A DNA stretch of 64,000 bases from Colocasia esculenta (taxonomy: Eukaryota > Streptophyta > Magnoliopsida > Alismatales > Araceae), in assembly GCA_014218235.1 (NCBI GenBank), contig CM024766.1:26881346-26945345 (forward strand). Reading direction: 5' to 3'. Each line of letters opens with the position of its first letter. The first letter of the stretch is position 1. Under the pieces are notes generated by a model. It was given only the letters and a program-made list of their open reading frames with translations, was not told where the DNA came from and searched no databases. Position numbers and translations under genes: made by a program. Positions 47,501 to 60,236 of this stretch are shown here, piece after piece.

Positions 47501-48270
47501 CTATTGACGATAAAACTGTTATATTCTCTCTCGGCTATCTACGAATAACCAAAGTGCCATTACTATTTTGATTGATGAAAGTTAATCAAAAGTGTTATAC
47601 TATTTTGATTGATGAGAATCAATCAAACGTGCAATTTACTCTTTACATGACTATCTACTATCTCTCTTCTTGCTATACTTGTCGCTTGCTATCTCTTAAC
47701 AATGACATTACTTGCTATTGCGTGACTTGACTTTAATCATCGTGCTATACTTGATTCATCTGTTAGTTGAACCATTTTACTTGTGCTATTACTTTCTCGA
47801 CTTTACATGACTCGCTCTATCATTTGTTACTCTACCATTTAATGTGTTAATTACTTAAAGCCTGCTTGACTATTGAGATTTAAGTCCTACTGAGCGTTAT
47901 CGCTCACCCTTCGTTATTTGTTATTGTGTCTCAGGTAAGTTAGACAATGACGTCACACATATCAATGGGATGGGACCAGAGTGATGAGTGTCCTGGAGTC
48001 AGTTGATGAAGTTGCCCTAGTCCTATAGAGTCGAGTAGTTATTGCTTTAGATTTCTTTTCAATATAATGATGTCATTCAGCCCCATGTATTGGCTCCGAA
48101 TTAGTGGTTGTAATAGTCTTAGTGGAATTTCAATGAAATGAAGAGTTAATTTCAATTATTGTTCATTAGATGCTCTGATGTTTGCGAATGTATGCGCAAT
48201 TGTCGTTACCATACTCGTTGCTCGCGTCTCCCTCCGATTTATTCCGCTGCTAAATTGGAGGGGCTTGACA
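44568..48270 (+). repeat. Solo Ty3/gypsy LTR, 3.7 kb, Tekay-like
   Basis: Begins TGTAGCAACCCG and ends GGAGGGGCTTGACA, with the duplication AATAT at 44563-44567 and 48271-48275. It is 3703 bp with no internal coding region. A TATA-like GCATAAATA at about 45323 precedes a leader with short ORFs. GAGCGTTATCGCTCACCC near 47894 resembles the hairpin-like motif in the 3' half of such LTRs. The stretch 46930-47900 is C/T-rich with many CTACTCTC-like words. Start, end and length fit the large LTRs of the Tekay/Del lineage. Confidence 0.88.
46037..46280. repeat. GC-rich GTCGCG-motif cluster with a perfect palindrome in the solo LTR
   Basis: Several CCCGTCGCGTTC or CCGTCACGAAC-like words at 25-35 bp spacing in an otherwise AT-rich LTR. 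At 46082-46106 the arms CCTATCGCGATC and GATCGCGATAGG form a perfect 12-bp inverted repeat around a single T. Confidence 0.8.
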
Positions 48271-49440
48271 AATATTCAAAAACATTTAACAAGTATAATG
48301 ATATAGAATTAGCCATAACATGGGGAAATATCTATATAGACAAAAAAAGTACAAGTCAAACAATTATTCATTCATTCATACATGGATTGTCATAGATCAA
48401 TTTCGCACGTATGTATATATTGGTGTAATGCTTACCAAGCCAATCAACTCCCACAAGCACAAGTACTTTCGGATGCTCCTCCTAGGATTAGCCTGGACCC
48501 TATAAATGCTAGGCATTGAGGCTATGGATATAAGATCCCATATAAACATCTAGACAATCACATTTAATGGCCTAATGAATTCCAAGTAATAAAGCTCTTG
48601 TAAGCAATGTATAGATTTCGGAAAAAGTCACATGATATTAGAGGATCTTAAAGAATTCAAGGATAGGAACATGGTCCAAACCTTCCAAGGTTGTTAACAT
48701 ATGAGTCTCGCATGAAACGGTGCACAGTACACAAAACATGGGTTGGAATGTGTCTACAGAGTGCAAAAATGACTCTAGCAGAGCTAGGTTAAATGTGCAT
48801 GGGACAACCACCATGTTTATAGTTGAGGTGTCTAGATCGATCTGTTGGAAATCTAGTCAGAATCTTGATACTAGCAGAAATCGATCTAGTCACAGTCTTG
48901 ATCGATTTAGTATTTCTAATTTTGGTCCCCCAAACCTAAGATCTTTCTTTTTAAACTAAACTAACTTTTTTAATGTGAATTTGAGCGTCGACTCAAACTG
49001 AGAGTCCGATTTGAACTCTGTTAGTTTCCACAAGTCACACTCATTGCCCCGGCCATGTTGGAACAAACCGGAGGCCGATCAGAATAGTATTTCTAATTTT
49101 GAACCCCAAACCTATGTTCTTCCCTTTTAAAATAAACTAACTTGCTTAATATGAATTGGAGTGTCGAGCTCAAACCGGTAGTCCGATTTGAACTCCGTCA
49201 GTTTCCACAAGTCACATTAATCGCCATGGTCATGCTGGAACAAACTGGAGGTCGATCGATTAACTATTTAAAATTTTGGACCCCCAAACCTAAGTTCTTC
49301 CTTTTAAAACTAAACTAACATGTTTAATGTGAATTTCAGCGTCGAACTCAAACCGGGAGTTTGATTTGAACTCCGTCAGTTTCCATGAGTCACACTCATT
49401 GCCCTGGCCGTGCTGGAACAAACCGAGCGCCGATCGGATT

Positions 49441-50862
49441 AGTATATCTAATTTTGGATCCCCAAACCTAAGTTCTTCATTTTTTAACTAAACCAACTTG
49501 TTTAATGTGAATTTAAGTGTCGACTCAAATCGAGAGTCCGATTTGAACTCTGTTAGTTTCCACAAGTCACATTCATTGCCCCGGCCATGCTGGAACAAAC
49601 CAGAGACCAATCGGATTAGTATTTCTAATTTTGGACCCCCAACGCTAAGTTCTTCCTTTTTAAAATAAACTAACTTGCTTAATGTGAATTTGAGTGCCGA
49701 GCTCAAACTGGGAGTCCGATTTGAACTCCGTCAGTTTTCATAAGTCACATTCATCGCCTTGGCCATGCTGGAACAAACCAGATGTCGATCTGCTTAGTAT
49801 TTCTAATTTTGGACACCCAAACCTAAGTTCTTCCTTTTCAAACTAAACTAACTTGTTTAATGTAAATTTGAGCGTCGAACTCAAATTGGGAGTATGATTT
49901 GAACACCATCAGTTTCCATGAGTCACACTCATTGCCTTGGTCGTGTTTGAACAAATCAGAGGCCAATCGGATTAGTATTTCTAATTTTGGACCCCCTAAC
50001 CTAAGGTCATTTTTTTCAAACTAAACTAACTTGTTTATTGTGAATTTGGGTGTCGAACTCAAACCGGGTGTTCGATTTGAACTCCGTCATTTTACACAAA
50101 TCTCACTAATTGCCTCAGTGGTGTTGGAACAAACCAAAGCCCAATCGGATTAGTATTTCCAATTTTCCACCCTTAAACTTAAGTTCCTCCTTTATAAACT
50201 AAACTAACTTATTCAATGTGAGTTCGAGTGCCGAGCACAACCCAGGAGTCTGACTTGAACTCCATCAGTTTTCACAAGTCACACTCATCGCCCTGGCCAT
50301 GCTTGATCAAACTGAAGTCCGATCGGATTAGTATTTCTAATTTTGGACACCCAAGCCTAAGTTCATCCTTTTTATACTAAACTAACTTGTTTAATTTGAA
50401 TTTCAGCGACGAACTCAAACTGGGAATCAGATTTGAACTCCGTCAGTTTCCGTGAGTCACACTCATCGCCCTGGCCGTAATAGAATAAATTGAACGTCGA
50501 TCGGATTAGTATTTCTAATTTTGGACCCTCAAACCTAAGTTCTTCCTTTTTAAACTAAACTAACTTGTTTAATGTGAATTTGAGTGTCGACTCAAACCGA
50601 GAGTCCGGTTTGAACTCTATCAGTTTCCACAAGTGACAATCATTACTCCGGCCATGCTGGAACAAACCAGAGGCTGATCGGATTAGTATTTCTAATTTTG
50701 AACCCCCTAACCTAAGTTCTTCCATTTTAAACTAAACTAACATGTTTAATGTCAATTTGAGCGTTGAACTCAAACCGTGAGTCTAATTTGAACTCCGTCA
50801 GTTTCCATGAGTCACGCTCATTGGCCTGGCGACGCTGGAACAAACCGTACACCGATCAGATT
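49441..50862. repeat. Higher-order repeat unit, 8-monomer deletion version
   Basis: 1422 bp. The series matches monomers 1-5, 9, 10 and 12 of the 12-mer; monomers 6-8 and 11 are missing. The last monomer starts like type 11 (ACCCCCTAACC) and continues as type 12, pointing to a recombination junction. Confidence 0.7.
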
Positions 50863-52995
50863 AGTATTTCTAATTTTGGACCACCAAAACTAAGTTGTTC
50901 CTTCTTAAACTAAACTAACTTGTTTAATGTGAATTTGAGCGTCCACACAAACCCAGAGTTCGATTTGAACTCTGTTAGTTTCTACAAGTCACACTTATTG
51001 CCCCGGCCTTGTTGGAACAAACAGAAGGCCGATCGGACAAGTATTTCTAATTTTGGACACCCAAACCTAAGTTCTTCTTTTTCAAAATAAACAAACTTCG
51101 TTAATGTGAATTTGAGTGCCGAGCTCAAACTGGGAGTCTGATTTGAACTCCGTCAGTTTCCACAAGTCACATTCACTGCTTTGACCGTGCTGGAACAAAC
51201 CGATGGTCGATCGGTTTAGTATTTTAATTTTGGACCCCCAAACCTAAGTTCATCCTTTTAAAACTAAACTAACTTGTTTAATGTGAATTTGAGCATCAAA
51301 CTCAAACCAGGAGTACGATTTGAACTCTGTCAGTTTCCTTGAGTCACACTCATTGCCCTGGTCATGTTGGAACAAACTAGAGGCCGATCGGATTAGTATT
51401 TCTAATTTTGAACCCCCAAACCTAAGGTCTTCCGTTTTAAACTAAACTAAATTGGTTATTGTGAATTTGAGTGTCGAACTCAAACCGGGAGTTCGATTTG
51501 AACTCCGTCATTTTACACAAATCACACTCATTGCCTCGGCGGTGCTGCAACAAACCAAAGCCCGATCGGATTAGTATTTCTAATTTTCCACCCTTAAACC
51601 TAAGTTCTTCCTTTTAAAACTAAACTAACTTGTTTAATGTGAGTTTGAGTGCCGAGCTCAGACCGGGAGCCCTTTTTGAACTCCATCAGTTTTCACAAGT
51701 TACACTCATCGCCCTGGCCGTATTAGATCAAACCGAAGTCCGATCGGATTAGAATTTCTAATTTTGGACCCCCAAAACTACGTTCTTCCTTTTTAAAATA
51801 AACTAACTTTTTTAATGTGAATTTGAGTGCCGAGCTCCAACCGAGAGTCCAATTTGAACTCCATCAGTTTCCACAGGTCATATTCATCGCCTTGGCCATA
51901 CTGGAACAAACCAGAGGTTGATCAGTTTAGTATTTCTATTTTCGGACCCTCTAACCTAAGTTCTTCCTTTTTAAACTAAATTAACTTGTTTAATGTGAAT
52001 TTGAACATCGAACTCAAACCGGTAGTACGAATTGAATTTCATCAGTTTCCATAAGTCACACTCATGGCCCTGGCCATGTTGGATCAAATCGGAGGCCGGC
52101 CGGATTAGTATTTCTAATTTTCAAACCTTAAACCTTAGTTCTTCCTTTTTAAACTAAACTAAATTGCTTAATGTAAGTTCGAGTGCCGAGCTCAAACTAG
52201 GCGTCCGATTTGAACTTCGTGAGTTTTTACAAGTCACACTCATCGCCCTAGCTGTGCTGAATCAAACCGGAGTCTAATCGGATTAGTATTTCTAATTTTG
52301 GACCCCCAAAACCTAAGTTCTTCCTTTTATACTAAACTAACATGTTTAATGTGAATTTCAGTGACGGGCTCAAACCGGGAATCCGATTTGAACTCCGTTA
52401 GTTTCCATGAGTCACACTCATCGCCCTGGCTGTGCTAGAGTAAATCGGATGCCGATCAGGTGAGTATTTCTAATTCTGGACCCCCAAACCTAAGTTCCTC
52501 CTTTTTATACTAAACCAACTTGTTTAATGTGAATTTGAGTGTCGACTCAAACCAAGAGTGCGGTTTGAACTCTATCAGTTTCCACAAGTGACAGTCATTG
52601 CTCCGGCCATACTGGAACAAACTAAAGGATGAACGGATTGGTATTTCAAATTTTGAACCCCCTAACCTAAGTTCTTTCTTTTTAAAATAAACTAACTTGA
52701 TTAATGTGAATCAGAGTGTCGAGCTTAAACCGAGAGTCTGATTTGAACTCCGTCAGTTTCCACAAGTCAGATTCATCGCCATGGTTGTCCTAGAACAAAC
52801 CAGAGGTCGATCGATTTAGTATTTCTAATTTTGGACCCCCAAACCTAAGTTCTGTCTTTTAAAACTAAACTAACATGTTTAATGTCAATTTGAGCGTCGA
52901 ACTTAAACCGGGAGTCTGATTTGAACTCCATCAGTTTCCATGAGTCACGCTCATTAGCTTGGACATGCTGGAACAAACCGGACGCCAATCGGATT
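50863..52995. repeat. Higher-order repeat unit, 12 monomers (complete)
   Basis: 2133 bp. The twelve monomers fall in an ordered series of types recognisable by private variants: first GTCCACAC with GCCCCGGCC; fourth TTATTGTG with CATTTTACACAAAT and GCGGTGCTG; ninth TTTCAGTGACG with GAATCCGATTT; tenth GTGACAGTCATTGCTCC; twelfth ACATGTTTAATGTCAATTTG with CACGCTCATT. The same order recurs at 54239-56351. Confidence 0.85.
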
Positions 52996-54238
52996 AGTAT
53001 TTCTAATTTTGGACCACCAAAACTAAGTTCTTCCTTCTTAAACTAAACTAACTTTTTCAATGTGAATTTGAGCATCGACTTAAATCTAGAGTCCGATTTG
53101 AACTCTGGTAGTTTCCACAAGTTACACTCATTGCCCCAGCCATGCTGGAAGAAACCGGAGGCCGATCAGATTATTATTTCTAATTTTGGTCCCCGAAACC
53201 TAAGTTCTTCCTTTTTAAAATAAACTAACTTGCTTAATGTGAATTTGAGTGCCGAGCTCAAACCGGGAGTCTGATTTGAACTCCATCAGTTTCCATAAGT
53301 CACATTCATCGCCTTGGCCATGCTGGAACAAATTGGAGGTCGATCGGTTTAATATTTCTAATTTTGGATCCCCAAACCTAGGTTCTTCCTTTTTAAACTA
53401 AACTAACTTGTTTAATGTGAATTTGAGCATCGAAGTCAAACCGGGAATACGATTTGAACTCCGTCAGTTTTCATGAGTCACACTCTTTACCCTGGTCGTG
53501 TTGGAACAAACCAGAGGCCGATCAGATTAGTATTTCTAATTTTGGACCCCCAAACCTAAGTTGTTACTTTTAAAACTAAACTAACTTGTTTAATGTTAAT
53601 TTCTGCAACGAACTCAAACCTGGAATCCGATTTGAGCTCCATCAGTTTCCATTAGTCACACTCATCGCCCTGGCCGTGCTAGAATAAATCGGACGCCGAT
53701 TGGATTAGTATTTCTAATTTTGGAGCCCCAATCCTAAGTTCTTCCTTTTTAAACTAAACTAACTTGTTTAATGTGAATTTGAGTGTCGACTCAAACAGAG
53801 AGCCTAGTTTGAACTCTATTAGTTTCCACAAGTGACACTCATTGCTCCGGCCATGCTGGAACAAACTGAAGGCTGATCGGATTAGCATTTCTAATTTTGG
53901 ACACCCTAACCTATGTTCTTCCTTTTTAAAATAAACTAACTTGCTTAATGTGAATCGGACTGCCGAGCTTAAACCGAGAGTATGATTTGAACTCCGTCAG
54001 TTTCCACAAGCCAAATTCTTCGCCATGGCCGTGCTAGAACAAACCAGAGGTCGATCGATTTAGTATTTCTAATTTTGGGCCTTCAAACCTAAGTTCTTCC
54101 TTTTAAATTAAATTAACATGTTTAATGTCAACTTGAGCGTCGAACTCAAATCGGGAGTCCGATTTGAACGCCGTCAGTTTCCATGAGTCACGCTCATCGG
54201 CCTGGCTGTGCTGGAACAAACCGGACGCCGATCAGAAT
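52996..54238. repeat. Higher-order repeat unit, 7-monomer deletion version
   Basis: 1243 bp. The series matches monomers 1-3 and 9-12; five monomers (4-8) are missing in one block. Confidence 0.75.
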
Positions 54239-56351
54239 AGTATTTCTAATTTTGGACCACCAAACCTAAGTTCTTCTTTTTTAAACTAAACTAACTTGTT
54301 TAATGTGAATTTGAGCGTCCACTCAAACCCAGAGTCCGATCTGAACTCTGTTAGTTTCAACAAGTCACACTCATTACCCTAGCCTTGTAAGAACAAATGG
54401 AAGGCCAATCAGACAAGTATTTCTATTTTTTGACTCTCAAACCTAAGTTTTTCCTTTTTAAAATAAACTAACTTGCTTAATGTGAATTTGAGTGCCGAGC
54501 TCAAACCGGGAGTCGAATTTGAACTCCGTCAGTTTCCACAAGTCACAATCATCGCCTTGGCCGTGCTAGAACAAACCGAAGGTCGATCGGTTTAGTATTT
54601 CTAATTTTGGACCCCCAAACCTAAGTTCTTCCGTTTTAAACTAAACTAACTTGTTTAATGTCAATTTGAGTGTCAAACTCAAACCAGGAGTATGATTTGA
54701 ACTCCGTCAGTTTCCTTCAGTCACACTCATTACCCTGGTCATGTTGGAACAAACTAGAGGCCGATCGGATTAGTATTTATAATTTTGGACCCCAAACCTA
54801 TGGTCTTACGTTTTAAACTAAAGTAACTTGTTTATTGTGAATTTGAGTGTCGAACTAAAATCCGGAGTTCGATTTGAACTCCATCATTTTACACAAATCA
54901 CACTCATTTCCTCGGCGGGGATGGAACAAACCGAAGCCCGATCGGATTAGTATTTCTAATTTTCGACCCTTAAACCTAAGTTCTTCCATTTTAAACTAAA
55001 CTAACTTGTTTAATGTGACTTTGAGTGTTGTACTCAAACCGGGAGTCCCATTTGAACTCCATCAGTTTTCACAAGTTACACTCATCGCCCTGGCCGTATT
55101 GGATCAAACCGAAGTCCGATCGGATTAGTATTTCTAATTTTGGACCCCCAAACCTAAGTTCTTACTTTTTAAAATAAACTAACTTGCTTAATGTTAATTT
55201 GAATGTTGAGCTCAAATCGGGAGTTCGATTTGAACTCCGTAAGTTTTCACAAGTCATATTCATCGCCTTGGCTGTACTGGAACAAACCGGAGGTCAATCG
55301 GTTTAGCATTTCTAACTTTGGACCCTCAAACCTAAGTTCTTCCTTTTTAAACTAAACTAACTTGTTTAATGTGAATTTGAGCGTCGAACTCAAGCCAGTA
55401 GTGCGAATTGAACTCTGGCAGTTTTCATGAGTCAAACTCATGGCCCTGGCCATGTTGGATCAAATTGGAGGCCGATTGGATTAGTATTTCTAATTTTTGA
55501 ACCTTAAACTTTAGTTCTTCCTTTTTGAACTAAACTAAGTTGCTTATTGTGAGTTCTAGTGCCGAGCTCAAACTAGGAGTCCGATTTGAATTCCATGTGT
55601 TTTCAGAAGTCACACTCATCACCCTCGCCGTGCTGAATCAAACCGGAGTCTGATCGGATTAGAATTTCTAATTTTGAACCCCCAAAACCTAAGTTCTTCC
55701 TCTTATACTAAACTAACTTGTTTAATGTGAATTTCAGTGATGAACTCAAACCGGGAATCCGATTTGAACTCCGTCAATTTCAATGAGTCACGCTCATCGC
55801 CTTGGCCGTGCTAGAACAAATCGGACGCCAATCAGATTAGTATTTCTAATTCTAGACCCCCAAACCTAAGCTCTTACTTTTTATACTAAACTAACTTGTT
55901 TAATGTAAATTTGAGTGTCGACTCAAACCGAGAGCACGATTTGAACTCTATCAGTTTCCACAAGTGACAATCATTGCTCTGGCCATGCTGAAACAAAGCA
56001 GAGGCCGATCGGATTAGTATTTCTAATTTTGGACCCCCAAACCTAAGTTCTTCCTTTTTAAAATAAAATAACTTGCTTAATGTGAATTGGAGTCCGATTT
56101 GAACTCCGTCAGTTTCCACAAGTCACATTCATCACCATGGTCGTGCTAGAACAAACCGAAGGTTCATCGATTTAGTATTTCTAATTTTGGACCCCCAAAC
56201 CCATGTACTTCCTTTTTAAACTAAAGTCACATGCTTAACGTGAATTTGAGCATCAAACTTAATCTGGGAGTCTGATTTGAACTCCGTTAGTTTCAATAAG
56301 TCAAACTCATCGCCCTGACCGTGCTGGAACAAAACGGACGCCAGTCAGATT
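54239..56351. repeat. Higher-order repeat unit, 12 monomers (second complete copy)
   Basis: 2113 bp, same monomer order as 50863-52995. Shared rare variants in corresponding monomers include GACAAGTATTTCT at the end of the first, GTTTCCTT in the third and GTTGGATCAAAT in the seventh. The eleventh monomer (near 56010) is about 17 bp short. Confidence 0.85.
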
Positions 56352-58338
56352 AGTATTTATAATTTTGGACCTCCAAACCTATGTTCTTCCTTTTTAAACT
56401 AAACTAATTTCTTTAATTAGAATTTGAGCGTTGACTCAAACCTGGAGTTCGATTTGAACTCTAGTAGTTTCCCCAAGTTACACTCATTGCCCCGGCCATG
56501 CAGAAACAAACCGGAGGCTGATAAGATTAGTATTTCTAATTTTAGTCCCACAAAACTAATTTCAACCTTTTTAAAATAAACTAACTTGCTTAATGTGAAT
56601 TTGAGTGCCGAGCTCACACCGGGAGTCTGATTTGAATTCCGTCAGTTTCCACAAGTCACATTCATCGCCTTGGTCGTACTGGAACAAATCGGAGGTCGAT
56701 CAGTTTAGTATTTCTAATTTTAGATCCCCGAACCTAAGTTCTTCCTTTTAAAACTAAACTAACTTGTTTAATGTGAATTTGAGAGTCGAACTCAAACCGG
56801 GAGTATGATTTGATCTCCGTCAATTCCCATGAGTCACACTCTTTGCCCTGGTCGTGTTGGAACAAACTAGAGGCCGATCAGAATAGTATTTCTAATTTTG
56901 GACCCCGAAACCAAATGTCTTCCTTTTATACTAAACTAACTTGTTTATTGTGAATTTTAGTGTCAAACTCGAACAGGGAGTTCGATTTGAACTCTGTCAT
57001 TTTAAACAAATCACACTCATTGCCACGGCGGTGCTGGAACAATCCGAAGCCCGATCATATTAGTATTTCTAATTTTCGACCCTCAAAACTAGGTTCTTCC
57101 TTTTTAAACTAAACTAACTTGCTTAATGTGAGTTCGAGTGCCGAGCTCAAACCAGGAGTCTGATTTGAACTCCGTCAGTTTTCACAAGTCAAACTCATCG
57201 CCCTGGCTGTGCCGCATCAAACCGGAGTCTGATCGGATTAGTATTTCTAATTTTGGACCCCCAAACCATAGTTCTTCCTTTTCAAAATAAACTAACTTGC
57301 TTAATGTGAATTTGAGTGCCGAGCTCAAACTGGGAGTCCAATTTGAACTCTGTCAGTTTTCACAACTCACATTCATCGCCTTGGTCGAGCTAGAACAAAT
57401 CGGAGATCGATCGATTTAGTATTTCTAATTTTAGACTCCTAAACCTAAGTTCTTCCTTTTGAAAGTAAACTAACTTGTTTAATGTGAATTTGAGCGTCGA
57501 ATTCAAACCAGGAGTACGATTTGAACTCCGTCAGTTTCCATGATTCACACTCATTGCCCTGGCCTTGCTGGAACAAACCGGAGGTCGATCGACTTAGTAT
57601 TTCTAATTTTGGACCCCCAAACCTAAGTTGTTACTTTTAAAACTAAACTAACTTGTTTAATGTGAATTTGAGCGTCGAACTCAAACTAGGAATATGATAT
57701 GAACTCTGTCAGTTTTCAGGAGTCACACTTATTGCCTCCGTAGTGCTGGAACAAACCGATGCCCGATCGAAGTAGTATTTCTAATTTTAGACCCTTAAAC
57801 CAAAGTTCTTCCCTTTTAAACTAAACTAACTTGCTTAATGTAAGTTCGAGTGTTGAGCTCAAACCGGGAGTACGATTTGAACTCCGTCAGTTTCCATGAG
57901 TCACACTCATTACCCTGGTTGTGTTGGAACAAACAAGAGGCCGATCGGATTAGTATTTCCAATTTAGGACCCCCAAACCTATGGTTTCCTTTTAAAACTA
58001 AACTAACTTGTTTATTGTGAATTTGAGTGTCGAACAGAAATTAGGAGTTCCATTTGAACTCCGTCATTTTACACAAATCACGCTCATTGCCTCAGCGGTG
58101 CTGAAATAAAACAAAGCCCGATCGGATTAGTATGTCTAATTTTTGACCCTTAAACCTAAGTTCTTCCTTTCAAAACTAAACTAACTTTCTTAGTGTGAGT
58201 TCGAGTGCCGAGCTCAAACTAGTAGTCCGATTTGAACTTCGTTAGTTTTCACAAGTCACACTCATCGCCCAGGCTGTGCTAGATCAAACCAGAGTCTCAT
58301 CGGATTAATATTTCTAAGTTCGAACCCCCAAACCTAAG

Positions 58339-60171
58339 TGATGATCAGTTTATCCCCATGTAATTTAAATTAATTACATATTTATTTTGGTGATTAACAA
58401 AACTAAGATATTATTTAAATCTAACATATTCTCTATGAGATTTGAGTATAGGAAATGAATCAAGGAATAACAAGACAAATGGGTAAGTATTATTTACTCT
58501 ATAGCAATGCAAGTTCAAATGATGACTTTTCTCTAAGTACACATCGATTTTCTATATGCCGCATCGATTTGCCCTCACAACGATTCGTTAAGTGATCGCA
58601 ACGATTTGCCCTCACAACGATTCGTTAAGTGATCGCAACGATTTGCCCTCACAACGATTCTTTAAATGATCGCAACGATTTTCCCTCACAATGATTTCTT
58701 TAAGTATTCATAAGGATTTCCTTCCATAACGATTCGATAAGTGATCACATCGATTTCCTAAGAAAGAACGATTCGATTTACTCTCACATCGATTTGATAA
58801 GTGAAAACAACGATTTCAGTGTCACAACGACTCATCAAGTTTCAAAACGATTTGATCCCTGTAACGATTCGATTCAGCAAACATCATTTTGTCTCTGACA
58901 ACTTGCTCATAACGATTTACTTTCAGAGTCATAACGATTTATATGTGCATCGGTTTGCTTAGAAGTGTACAACGATTTACATGGATAACGACTTATTTGC
59001 ATAACGATTTCATAAGTCATGCATGTAACGATTTCATGGAATATAACGATTTAATATTTGAACTCATTTTTGAGTACATTGAAAAGTCAAAGTCTCCACG
59101 TATATCCTTCTGACAACCATGCATTTATTATGACTGAACGTATCACTGCAGTGCATGCAATCGATATCTTCTATTCTCATGCTTATTCTGTAAACATCTT
59201 TTTAGAAGAACATAATGAAACTTCTACTTCTGTATAAAATCAATCTAACGCTGACTGACAACAAGAGACAACTTAGTTGTCTATTGTTTAGCTTTTAAAT
59301 ACGTGCAGGTCTCTGACAGCGCACCTCAATACAACGTTGGATAGTACAGAAGATAACGGACATCATCGAAGATCCTCTCTCTTGTTGTGTGCATGGAAAG
59401 CTAAGGACTGTTGAACAAGAAGCTCTACAGAACCATGCAGTCTAACATAAACGAAAGCCTAGACACAACGGACATTTTAACGTTCGAATTTCAAATAGAA
59501 GATATATAAAGAAGACTGAAGCTCCAGAAAGGATACAACTCTTACAACAAGCTTTTCTGCGAGCATCTGATAGAGCAAAAAGCCTCACTCCTTTGATTGT
59601 CTAGCTCTTAGCTCTCCGCGTTCATTGTGTTAGTCTTGAGGGCTTCTAAAAGCTGAGAGTGTCCCTCATTGTAGATCTTTTCCTCTCAGTTTTAGCTTCA
59701 GATCCAGCATTGTTTAAGCTTGATCTAGGGGCTTATTTTCATTAACACTTTTCTTGTGTTTGTTCCCTTCGTGTTGAAGGAAGACCTGGGGTTACCAGGG
59801 TGTGTGTTCCCTTCGAATAGAAGGAAGACCTGGTGGTATCCCGGGTGGTGTATGACCTCTTGGGGTTGTGAAGAGAAGACCAGCTATGACTGGGTTTGTA
59901 AAGGTCCATAAGGGGGACTGTACCCTTAGGTAGTGAAAGCCTGAGTTGTTGCTCAGGGACAGGACGTAGGACTCTTGTGGAGAGGAGGTCCGAACCAGGA
60001 TAATTCCCTGTGTTGTCTTTGTGCTTGCTTTGTGTTTACTATCCTTCGTTACTAACTCTAACACCCATCGAAGTGTGTTCTGTGTGACTGTTTTTTGTGA
60101 ACAGGTTTATGGTACTCCTTAATTTTAAGAATCTCATTCACCCCCCCTCTGGGCTTGCTAGCTGGGCAACA
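58339..60171 (+). repeat. 5' LTR of element 4
   Basis: 1833 bp, ends GGGCAACA. It is about 500 bp shorter than element 1's LTRs because the U3 octamer array is small. A local array at 58560-58690 has three copies of a 37-bp unit (CGATTTGCCCTCACAACGAT plus TCGTTAAGTGATCGCAA). TATA box GATATATAAA at 59501; hairpin triplet 59760-59885. Confidence 0.93.
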
Positions 60172-60173
60172 AG

Positions 60174-60185
60174 TGGTATCAGAGC
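60174..60185 (+). other. Primer-binding site of element 4
   Basis: TGGTATCAGAGC, two bases after the LTR end. Confidence 0.95.
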
Positions 60186-60236
60186 TAGTCTCTTCAACAA
60201 AGAAGAAGATCCAACAATCTGAAGAGTAAAGATCAA

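Larger units (their letters stand above)
43984..48898 (+). repeat. Ty3/gypsy LTR fragment split by a solo LTR
   Basis: Starts TGTGATGCCCCGACATG, a typical gypsy LTR opening, and is traceable to 44567; it resumes at 48276 after the solo LTR. The two parts (about 580 and 620 bp) look like LTR U3 sequence with TATAAATG near 48500. The right end fades into the satellite at about 48899, and no LTR terminus was found. Identification is by style only. Confidence 0.45.
48899..58338. repeat. Satellite array, ~177-bp monomer, about 53 copies
   Basis: Tandem monomers anchored on AGTATTTCTAATTTTGGACC (for example at 48909, 49441, 49617, 50863, 52996, 54239 and 56352). Spacing is 175-180 bp except one short monomer near 56010. 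Each monomer contains AAACTAAACTAACTTGTTTA, a GATTTGAACTCC core and GATCGGATT before the next anchor. The many reverse-strand open frames are by-products. Length near one nucleosome, array form and dense retroelement flanks are typical of centromeric or pericentromeric satellites, but location cannot be shown here. The array ends abruptly in monomer 54 where element 4 is inserted. Confidence 0.97.

Noticed and set aside
48899..58338. Numerous short reverse-strand ORFs (for example 49488-49706, 55886-56119, 56417-56617)
   Set aside because: They recur with the satellite period and are translations of the monomer; no start context, no domain.
48899..58338. CENP-B box in the satellite
   Set aside because: I looked for the TTCG....A..CGGG pattern on both strands by eye and found no convincing match; CGGG occurs, but not with the required upstream TTCG spacing.
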